The notes under the pieces are model-generated. The model was given only the letters and a program-made list of their open reading frames with translations, searched no databases and was not told the DNA's origin. The translations under genes and the position numbers were made by a program. Shown here piece after piece: positions 50,801-60,200 of a stretch of 64,000 nucleotides of DNA; the stretch's first letter is position 1, and every line of letters begins with the position of its first letter. Origin of the DNA: Pararge aegeria (lineage: Eukaryota; Arthropoda; Insecta; Lepidoptera; Nymphalidae); the NCBI RefSeq assembly GCF_905163445.1, contig NC_053190.1, forward strand, positions 7,442,501 to 7,506,500. The letters run 5' to 3'.

Positions 50801-52957
50801 ATATAACCTCAAATTATCTGCCAATGTCACGTGACACGAGTTCATAATTTTACCGACGGCAAGTCCAAGAGTTTCCGGGTTCCGATGGCCAAAAGCCCGA
50901 AGGGGGCCCTGATAAATGTGAATAGACGTCAAATTATCTCAAATAATTCGGAGTCGCATGCTAACGCTACCATACTACGCTATAGTAACTATTTCCAGAA
51001 CTTTCGGGGCGCTATTTTAGAGATTAAAAAGTTATTTCACCTGTTTTCTTTGGTTTGTTGGACATTGAACTTGTTGAGTGATGTTAAGATAAACATTTAT
51101 GAATAAAATTAGACCCAGAAGTTGTAAACATTTTATCACCGCACTATCATAACATCAATGGGAACCTGTGCCGAAAGGGCGCTATTTATAAGTTTAATAG
51201 AAAATTAGGTCATATCCGAATGAATAAGCGACTATCTTAGGCAACCTTGAGTTGGTCCGGGAATGTTAAAAATACCTCCGCGGTCCGAGCCGACCTCAAG
51301 TGTAGCTCGCGCCCGTCGTTTATTCGAATTATTCGATAAATAGACATGTAGTATTATTATCTAATCCAGTGTAAGAGCGCTTCATTCACTAACGCATCAA
51401 TAACACTGTTCCTTGAGCCTTCTATACACTTTTATACGATTTATTGGTACAATAATTTATCTTTCGTTAGAAGTAATAATCATTTCAAATATTACGAGTC
51501 AACAATACGTTAATTATGACACGGTTTTCTATTATCACTTTATTTATTATTACTTTTAGTGATAAGGCCGCCTTTGCACCCTAGCACTAAGTACTATTAC
51601 TGTTTTCCTTGTATTTTTCCTATTGTGTGTTGCAATAAAGTTTTTCTATTCTATTCTATTCTATTATCATTGTTCTTTAACAATGCACAATTTGTTTGTT
51701 TATTTTTGTTCTGACAGCGGAATCTGTCATGGTTGGTATTTATTTATATTCATACTTACCCGCATTAAAAAACGTCTTAAAGGCTGTCTATACCCGGGTT
51801 AAAAGTCATCAAAGTTAGTTAAGCGGATAAGCTGTGAATCTTTAACCGTTATAAGAAAATCTGGTAAGACTAAAAACTGTTTTGGTTTCGGCTTATTTCC
51901 TAGTGCAAATTCCAGCTTCTCACGTTTTTACACCTACATTCCATCATACAGCCTTAATAATTTTAGCTTAGCAAAGTACACAAAATATTTAGACTAACTG
52001 GTATTAGGTACACGTTTAAATAAAATATAATCTTTAAATATTATATTGGACTAAGTATAGTATTGCGTATACTAGTTATTAGGTAGGAGAGGAAACTGAA
52101 TGTTGTTTTTTAGGGTCTTAGCAAATCTAAATAAAATAATACGCATGGTTTCCAACAAGATTACGTCTTTATACGTCTGTTTTTCATACAATTTTGATAC
52201 CTAATTTTTAATCTTTCTTTGGCAGTCTCGGGTGGTGGGGATGTTGACCCGAGATAAACAGTTATAATCATTGGTGTAACATAGTTTTAGGCCGTAAACC
52301 ACTCTACATTTTTTCATATTAATTGCGGTCCTATGATTCTCATAAGTAATTAAACTGTTTGTAAAATCCAGTTGTTGTTTCCATCTCACATCATCGACAC
52401 AAACATAACGGCATCGTTTTCTTAGCTAATTTGGAACAATCCCAAAATCATTAATTTGATGTAGGTACGTGGAAATCGCCGAACGAAATGTTTCTCGGTC
52501 AAGAGTAGTTAATTTCTTGCATTCCAATATTGAACCGAATACCTTTTTGTATGACTAATAAAATCATTGCTTCAATATAATTCGATATTCATGAGACTTA
52601 TTTATAAGTTAGATAAACAATGCAGAAAATATGCGATGCCGGTCTGGCTTTTGTAGATATTTCTAACGATTTTTTACGAGTTCAAATTGTATTTGCAGTA
52701 AAAACTAAAATAAATTGATAGGTATGGCGTGTTCAAAATGTATTTATTTTTAATGAATTGTTTACCGATAAATTTAAAACAAATTGAGGACGTTTTACTC
52801 AATACCGCGAAATGACCAGACGAAATTATCGTCTTTCTGTACCAATCATTTTATTGACCCGGAAAACGGATACATAGCAATTCATTTAAAAACGGCATCG
52901 TAATGAAAGAAATCACTTACCTGCGACGAAGAAGATGAGCAGAACAATGCCCCACAT
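38871..52957 (-). CDS. Secreted or GPI-anchored immunoglobulin-domain protein, 255 aa
   Basis: Probable cell-surface recognition protein; I cannot assign it to a named family. Coding exons on the minus strand: 52921-52957, 45709-45930, 45117-45239, 43978-44110, 41745-41920, 38871-38947; all junctions are in phase, giving 255 codons plus stop. MWGIVLLIFFVAG is a signal peptide. Ig domain 1 (about 17-128) has LLQCGYEL, VKWWF and SGTYECEVS, the B-strand Cys, core Trp and F-strand Tyr-x-Cys. A second, weaker Ig-like region (about 130-230) has ITCEATNVAPYPV and AEISCELFY but no core Trp. Potential N-glycosylation sites: NET, NIT, NDT, NST, NVT, NTT. The last exon encodes VNGLASSFLLVISALLIN and a short end, a GPI-type signal; a single membrane span is the alternative. 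Domain layout recalls insect Beat-type proteins, but similarity is weak. Intron 1 is about 7 kb and full of repeats. Confidence 0.8.
42301..42656 (+). repeat. Dispersed duplication of about 130 bp, second copy inside a SINE
   Basis: Copy 1 (42301-42429) and copy 2 (42520-42656) share TTCATTAATGTTCCACGAAT, AAGAAATAAACGGTTAGCA and GATTTACTTTTGCTAGGATAA with a few mismatches. Copy 2 lies between the head and body of the SINE at 42477-42865. Confidence 0.8.
42477..42865 (+). repeat. SINE family A interrupted by a local duplication
   Basis: Head CTAATGGCGCAGTGGGCAGC at 42477, body resuming at about 42660 with TGTGGGTTCGACC and GTGATGAACATTAATG, and the family tail at 42810-42860. It lies in the Ig gene between exons 5 and 4. 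The intervening segment is copy 2 of the duplication at 42301-42656. Confidence 0.7.
43104..43860. mobile_element. Two LINE 3' ends joined tail to tail
   Basis: A plus-oriented copy (about 43140-43573) encodes FYNKLPIVILEMSLKKFKVC and YSIKDYVNDKK before a stop (LINE ORF2 C-terminus), then the 3' UTR and the tail TTTTTGACTTTGACTTTGAC. It abuts an inverted copy of the same sequence (about 43574-43860). A further inverted tail fragment, CAAAGTCAAAGTCAAACATA, lies at 43104-43125. The block is intronic in the Ig gene. A long RNA hairpin would form on transcription. Confidence 0.75.
44845..45036 (+). repeat. 96-bp tandem duplication, two copies
   Basis: Copies 44845-44940 and 44941-45036, both starting TTGTAATTTTAGGCGTAACC and ending GGACGTACGGGAAA, differ at about two positions (GAGAC/AAGAC and CCGG/CAGG). 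It lies about 80 bases from Ig exon 3. Confidence 0.9.
46659..46785. mobile_element. Mariner-like MITE, 127 bp
   Basis: CAGGGTCTCTCCCAAAACTT ... AAGTTTTGGGACACACTG flanked by TA on both sides (46657-46658 and 46786-46787). The arms continue through GACGATAAAATGGTACC. It lies in the long Ig gene intron 1. Confidence 0.75.
47426..48884 (+). mobile_element. 5'-truncated CR1/Jockey-type LINE with intact RT-domain tail
   Basis: An open frame to 48511 encodes the C-terminal half of a reverse transcriptase: VIDWFRSYLNGRRQRIQ, GVPQGGVLSPLLFSIFIN, HMYADDIQIY, then the thumb and C-terminal region ending NALPLSIRRSKSLAIFKRAV. There are no internal stops over about 350 residues. No endonuclease or ORF1 is present, so the copy is a typical 5' truncation near 47430. 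The 3' UTR (48512-48865) has GGCCGCCTTTTGTATTACTA and ends CAAATAAAGAGTT followed by (TAA)n. It lies in intron 1 of the Ig gene, in the opposite orientation to it. Confidence 0.85.
49050..49285 (-). repeat. SINE family B, minus orientation
   Basis: Reverse complement of the family: CTCAGGCATGCAGGTTTCCT, TTATTTTCCTTCACCGTTG and, at the far end, ACTGGGCTATCACCGCTTC (the tRNA-like head). Nearly full length, in Ig intron 1. Confidence 0.75.
49715..50060 (+). repeat. ACTAGCTGTTGCCCGCG family repeat, single orientation
   Basis: Starts ATACTAGCTGTTGCCCGCGA and carries GATGTGGCATTCAATTTAG, AGCCTTAAATGAGGGGTTT and GTGTAAAATCGTCAAACACT, the same landmarks as the foldback at 1411-1950. It lies in Ig intron 1. 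Confidence 0.65.
51545..51665 (+). repeat. LINE 3' tail with (CTATT)n
   Basis: GATAAGGCCGCCTTTGCACC and TTGCAATAAAGTTTTTCTAT, ending in TTCTATTCTATTCTATT. Its GATAAGGCCGCCTTT matches the 3' UTR of the LINE at 47426-48884, so it is a short fragment of a related element. Confidence 0.65.
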
Positions 52958-54046
52958 CGCTCCTAGCGGCGCGCGAGCGACTGTGGAATGATTGCCGCTC
53001 GCCTCTTTGCCACAAATTGCTCCTCAGTTACAAGATAATCTCGCTAGTTTATCCGAACACCTTTAGAAACTCAGCTTTATATTTAATTTGTTAATATAAC
53101 TTCTACAAAACATTTGTTATTTTGATTTAAATAAAATTCATTTATCACTTTTAATTTCAAAACATTTACTTCAAGTGTCGTGATTTACGGTTCGCGAGCA
53201 CGTATGTAGGTAATTTTTTTAATAGCAAAAACGTTGTAGCGGCGTAGGGGACCGCTTTACTACTGTGCAAGATACAAATGTGGGCTAAACCTTGGGATGG
53301 AGTCGACAAAAATAAAATAACGTCCACGTGTTTAACAAAAGTACCGATTTATTTCGATATATTTTTGGATTATGTACAATTCAGTTACAGAGATAATAGG
53401 TACTTTTGGGGATTATTATGTTAACCGTTAACAAATTGTTCTTATTATAAGTATAACGATAATTAATAGACGAATAAATATTAAAGTAATATGTGCATAG
53501 TAATAAAATTTACTCAATGCAAGCAAAAAAATATTGAAGGCTTTTCACGAAGTTACTGCTCATTTCTCTGCGACTTAAAATAATAATAAAAAAAACATTT
53601 AGGTATCCTAAAGGTATAATTAATTAAATGAGTAAGTAATATAAATTTATGCATAGTGTTAGACTTTGTTTTTGCAATTAAAGTGAAAACTTTCATTAAA
53701 AATATTATTTGTTGATTGCATTATTCCGAAATATTGGAAGGGTAAATCCCTGCATTATCATATAACCCAAGGGACGTCTCATAGGTATGAACTTCCAAAT
53801 AACAAGCCTTCTAAGTATCAAATCTTAATTATAATTGTAAATTGTTTTACTTTTTTAAAGATAAAAGAGTTGCGCATATAGGCTTAATAAATAAAAATTA
53901 CAAGACTTATCTTTAAAGTATTTTTTATAGTTCTTAACACTGATGCAATATTTAATATTTTTTGTAAGAGGAGAAAAGTAAAATAATCATATTATTCTTT
54001 ACAAGGGCTTATCTGTTAACCAATTAAAAAGCTTTAAAGTTGTCTT
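52958..54046. other. Intergenic: Ig gene promoter side, then Sec6 3' flank
   Basis: About 1.1 kb between the Ig gene start codon and the Sec6 polyadenylation signal. I see no coding exon. The 52958-53050 part, GC-richer with CGCGCGAGCGACTGTGGAATG, is presumably the 5' UTR and promoter of the Ig gene. The rest is AT-rich. Confidence 0.4.
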
Positions 54047-54052
54047 TTTATT
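54047..54052 (-). terminator. Polyadenylation signal of Sec6
   Basis: AATAAA (within AATAAAAAGA) on the minus strand, about 195 bases downstream of the stop codon at 54246. Confidence 0.4.
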
Positions 54053-54245
54053 GTTGTGAGATGTCTTAATTAAAATGAAAACTCTCATTAATCTGCAGTA
54101 GCCCGTTATAGGCTATTGTTATATAAGCTAAGATGTTTCATGCACATACAGTAGAAAAATTTGCTTGACCAAGCCAAGGCCCACCCGGGGCTGTAGAGCT
54201 TTGATAATTATTTTGATATTATGACTGTGGTGTATTTCGCGCAAA

Positions 54246-57200
54246 CTAAAGGGTGAAATGTGATAGAAGTCTGTCATTAAAGGTGATGGTTTTGAATAAT
54301 TGCGGCGCGCCGGGATGTGGGGGCGCACGGGAAGGTTGTCTCGAGGCACGCACGTGCGCTACGGTGTCACGCACGTGCGCGCGGGGCACGTCCCCACGCA
54401 GAGCCAACAATCGCACTAATTGTTCCTCAGATACATCAGGGCACTTCTCCAGCAAGCCGTGGAGATCCAACGAAAGCATCTCGATGTCTTGACACCGGAG
54501 TACCTGAATAAACGGATTTGCGTTCGATATTATCTTCAGCCGAATTATGCCCCAGAGTTCGGTTATCTTCTACGTTCTTCCACTGTAAGTCGGTCAATAT
54601 ATAATGGAGGGAACGACGGCATAACCACCCCTCAAGGCGCAAGAGTAGGCAGTGAAATTTCTTACCTACGGGTCTATAGTAAAATTTTCTCGAGAGCTAT
54701 ACAAAAATGTTTTTGGCCCAACCCAGGAATCAGGTCAGACAACTGCCAACCAAAACTACCGGATGAAATCTTGGATATGTCTCTCAGGAACATGTTTATA
54801 TTAAACGTAAGCTTAAAGAAAAGTCCCTATAAAGCATAAAAGATTACGTTAACGTTAGAAAGTAGTTTGAATTATTTCTACTACTGATAGATACTGTAAT
54901 AGGTTAATCAAAACCACACTGGATTAGCAATTCAAAATACGGGGAAGAAACTAAAATTCAAATAGCTAAAATGAAAACAATATAATATTAGTCCGAGACA
55001 CTGATATGTCACATTTTGTGCTTCAAATGAGAACGTTAAAGCTTTATTTTGTATAAGGACAGCTAGTCCAGTGTGTTAATAATTAAGCTCAGTATATCCA
55101 AATGTGAATTTAATTGCATAGACTTAACAGCCTCACCTCTTCATACAGCTCAGCTGTTGCCCTAGGGACTTTCGTCTGCGTGTATTTTGGGGTTTTAAAA
55201 AATCCCTTTATTTTCTCGGCATATAATGTACTATAGCCGTCTCCAGGATGCAAACTATTTCTATGCAAGAATTCATCAAAATAAGTTAAGCGGTCAAGCG
55301 GTAAAAAACGCTTAATATTTTTTTTTTATCCCTCGGGTATTTCCAGCACTTTTTTCAGGATAAATATTATCCTATGATCATCTCCGAGGTTAGGGCTACG
55401 TTGTTAAATGTCATCAAGATCGTTTTAACAAAGCTGAATATAGGTAACACACTAAAAACAAACAAGCAGGCACATTTTATTATATTAGTATGAATAACTT
55501 ATTAAAGTTACTTACCTCTGCTAAAACACCCATGACCTCAAACGGCCAATCTACGTTGACACCTTCAGCATGCAACGCAATTTTCCTGAAGAACGCTCTT
55601 ATTTGATTAGCCTCCTTCACAATTTTTGTCGCCGCTTGCTGAGCTTCCTCGACAGTCTTGAAAGTTATTTTCTTCGACAGCATTGCAGTTATATATTTTT
55701 TGTAGACAAGATTCTGAGCCTCATTTATCACATATTCGAAATTCTTTTCTCTTAAATGGTTATAGTCTTGGAAATAGTCTTCGAGTGTAACACAAATCGT
55801 GTCGACTGGTATAGTTGAAGTCATCCATTTCGTAGTAAATAAGTCATCAAAATGTTCTTCCAAATCCAAGAAAGCCTCATCCAAGAGAAATCTTGCTGCT
55901 TCGTCTCTTAAAGTCTGTGAAAATGGTTCTAGTTTTAATTTTAAAGAATTCTGTTTATTGCGACGGTTGCCAGATTTGCAAGTAATCCAACTTCGTTTTC
56001 ATTTAGTACTTTAAACTTTCTATGTACCTTTAAAAGAAGGTTAAGCCGTCGGTTCTCGATATCATCATAATCATAATATAATGCAGAACTTTACTAAACC
56101 CGAGCAATCCGAGGCAGCTAAAAGGTTACTTTTAACGTACCACTGGAATTTCATGCCATATAACTTTTGTTGTTTTTTTTAGAAATAACTAAATATACTA
56201 CGACAATAAACACATCGCCATCTAGCCCGAAGTAAGCGTAGCTTGTGTTATGGGTACTAAGATAGCTGATGAATATTTGTATGAATGTAATACAGTAATA
56301 CCCCGCTTTACGCGAGGGATACGTTCGGGAAAAAAACGCGTTAACTGAAATTCCCGTATATCGAGGTTTATGATTAAACATAGTCAAAATTTAATACAAA
56401 AAAATAGGAATCATATTAATCAATCACTTTAACTGTAAGAACACTTTATGCAATACATAGGTACTATTAATTATCTTTTACGGGAAAATACATATTTTCC
56501 CGTAAAAGATAATTAGCCTTTGTCTTTTGGGTAGCGTTTTTTTACGTTCTTGTAAAATAAGTTCATATCACCCAACAATGTTTTTAATTGTTAGAGTCAC
56601 GGTCAAGACACCAAGAAGTTGATGACTGCATTATGTTTATATGTACTCTTACGCGAAATGAGAGGCATTTTAGCGCGAAATTTGAAATTCGCGTTATAGT
56701 GAAAGCGCGCAAAACAGGGTCACGTAAAGCGGCGTATTACTGTACACATTAATACTTATTACACATAGACACTTAAAAACCCTCATGTTTCTTCACACAA
56801 ACATTTTCCAGTTGTATCGACGGCCTTGAAAAGCAAGGTCGCTGCCCACTGCGCCAACCAGCTCTCAAAACTTACCTGGAAAGTCTGCAATAGGCGGTCG
56901 AAGCTCCTCTCGGCGGGCGGGTGATGCTTGGCGGGGGTTGCGGCTGGCCAGCGACGAGTCTGTGTCTGCTGCGCTAGCCGTACCATCTGCTCGCAGTTGT
57001 TGACGATCGTGATCATGTGGTGCGTGAAGTACGCCACTCGCGACCGATCCGAGAAATGAGCGTTCTGTACGCAAATATACCAGATTGTTAGTTGATCTAT
57101 GTCCGGATCTGTGTGATATTGATCCATCATCTATAGCCTATAACAGTCCACTGCTGGACTAAACACCTCCCCGAATAAGGTTTGCCCATAGTCACCGCGC

Positions 57201-60200
57201 TAGCAGACTGGTTGATAATCCCAGTAAAAATAGTAGAACAGAGGACGCTGCTGCCTACACTTATGTAAACTCAACATATTCATCAATTTAGCCTGCGGAC
57301 GTCTGCTGCTGAACAAAGAAGCCTTTCAAGTAGCGCCATCATGCCCTCTTCTCAGCTTTCTCCATCCACCTTCCCTTTCACTCTCTCTATGTCGTCGGTC
57401 AACCGTGCTGTAGGGCGTCTCACACTACGTTTGGTTGTTCGCGTAAGACAAGAGATTGATATTTGTACACTAGGAGACGATTAAGACATATACACAAAAA
57501 GAAGGAATACATAACAGATAAATGAGCTTTATCGCTTAGCAGCTATTTCAGTACGATTAACCTGAGCTGGATAACGAAAATTGTATCATTCTTCGTATCA
57601 TATCAAGCTTAGTCTATCATTTTGGACACCGTGTTAACTCCGTGTATTATCATCAAAATGTTTGTCAGGTCTGCTTACTTTAAATTGTATGACTCCTTCT
57701 CTATACATGTTCCCAAAACGTGTAACCTGGTCAATACTCAGCAACAAGGCCTTGAATGTGATTTCCTTGCTTATAGTTTCTGTCACCTAGAAAAGAATTA
57801 ACCATTTTAACACAAATAGAAAACTATGCAATATAAATCAAAAACAGTGTACATATGTACTATTTCATTTCTCCGAATTTTTGCTTTTATTCGCAGTATT
57901 TTTCCTATTGTGCTGTTATATCACAGAATACATCAGCTACAACAACGTATAGCTGCTTTATCATCAACAGTTTATCATAGTCTAGTGGACTAAGTGCCTC
58001 TCTCTATAGGAGGGTTTGCTCATAATGAATTCCCACGCCGGGCAGACGGGTTGGTGATCGCAGTAGATGGTAGTAGTATATCTTATTACGCTACTGCCCG
58101 TTCCCCGTTTTATGCCCTTAGTCGCCTCGTACGATACGGGAATTGAAGAAACAAGCTTGAATAGTATGTTTATAGTTCACGAAGTCCTAGTATTGATTCC
58201 CAGAATGGGCAACCCGAGTAATTTCTCAATCTAAAACTGCTACTCATGATATCTCTACTGACCTGCAAGTTCTGGAAAGTCGCAATACCAACCGCAAAGT
58301 GAGGAAACTGGAACTGTCCACCGAAGTTATTTCTTCATCTAAAACTGTCATTCGTGATACTCTACTGACTTGCAAGTTTTGGACGATCATCTGACAGATG
58401 ATGACGGGTGCGTGTGTTTAAAACGCGTTAGTGGGCTCCACCTTTGGCGAACGCTTGCCCTCACATTCCGCGCGCCGGCTCTAGTATCTTCTCCATTCAC
58501 TCCATACTACTGACCTGCAAGTTCTGGTCGATCATCTGGAAGATAATGACGGGTGCGTGCGTGTGGAAGGCGTTAGTGTGCGGTTCCACTTCTGGCGAAC
58601 GCTCGCCCCCCCACTCCGCGCGCTCCGACTCTAGCGTCTTTTCCATCCATTCCATGTAGTTTGACTCCATTTTCTAAAAAAAACATTTTTTGTGTAAATG
58701 AAGCGGAGATAGCCTAGGGTAGAACTTCGACTTCACTTTTGGGGGGCCGAGTTTGACTCCCAGCACGCACCTCTAACTTTTATAACTTACGTGCGTTTTA
58801 AGCAATTAAATTATCACTAGCTTCAACGGGAAGGAAAACATCGTGAGGAAACCTGCATGCCTGAGAGTTCTCCATAATGCTCTCAAAAAGTGTGTGGAGT
58901 CCACAAATCCGCGCTGGGCCAGCGTGGTGGACAACGGCGTTAACCCTTTCTCATTGTCAGAGGAGACCCGTGCTCTGTAGTGGATCGGTAATGGGTTGAT
59001 ATGATGATGTTGATGATGAATAATTGTTACAATTAATAATAATAATTTGTTTGTCGTTGCTTCAAGACCTAACTTAGCAGCAAATCAACTAGATTTTTGG
59101 CAAAGATTGAGTTGAACAGACGGAGAGTAACATATACTTTTATCTATCTCAGAAAACTAACGGTACTCACTGTATTGTTACTAAATGCGTACAAAGAACG
59201 CGGGCAACACTGCTACTAGCAAATAATTATTTTGTTAAAACAATTCACCTGCAAATATTCATCCTGCAATTTTTGCATCATTTCGTCACTCAGTAGTGGT
59301 GGCAGAGTGGATACATCCACATTAACCTTAGGGTTGCCCATTAATTCAGCGCCGGGATATGTGTTCAGAATCCATGATAACAAAGTCACATACTCGTTGC
59401 CTTCCAACCCAGTCTGTACAATGTCTTGCAACTGCAATATAAAGTTATAAACAATAATTATATTTAAGTTTCTTATACATTTATTTATTACATTGATGCG
59501 TGGACTCTTAATCAAGCAATAAGTAATAAGGTGGAACCATTTTTTTACCTTTAATTAATAAAATAAAAAAAATAGAGATTTTTGAAGTTAAGAAAATTGT
59601 AATAATGCAACCCAATGCTATACCCAAGCTAATTATTGCCTATAAAATTCATTAATTGGCGTGCGATTAGATAACTATTGACGATTTATAAAAATAATAC
59701 CTACATCATTAAAGTTATCATTCTCACCAAAAGAAATATGCGCGGAAACATTTTCCAGCAGCACCTATTATGTTCTTAAATTTAACTAGATCGCCGCAAG
59801 TATAGTTGGATATATTCTAATGTATCCAAATAAATAAATCTCATTCAAATACTTCGGTTTATAAACGTACCGCCTGCGATGAAACTTGATAGGTGCATAA
59901 CTGTTACTTTTTCACGATATTCCTACGGAATCTGAACTTAATTGGGAAATCGTGGCACGCAGGTAGTTATTATTTATTGTTCACGTAAAACATAGGAATG
60001 TATTTTAATTGCTAAAATACATTACATAAACAATATAAACAAAGTGTTACCAGTAGCAGTATCACATATTAGTCAAATATTAGTAACTAGCGGTGGGTAA
60101 GCAACGTTGACTGAAGTCAGTAATAGATGGCTGCCCAACTTTGGGAGTATGAAAGAGGATGTACTGTGTACACTTACAAAGAACAGTTATCTTAAAAGTA

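Noticed and set aside
54420..54839. A 139-codon plus-strand open frame across Sec6 exon 11 and its intron
   Set aside because: Its first part is the antisense shadow of Sec6 exon 11 and its last part is a LINE C-terminal scrap; it is not a gene.
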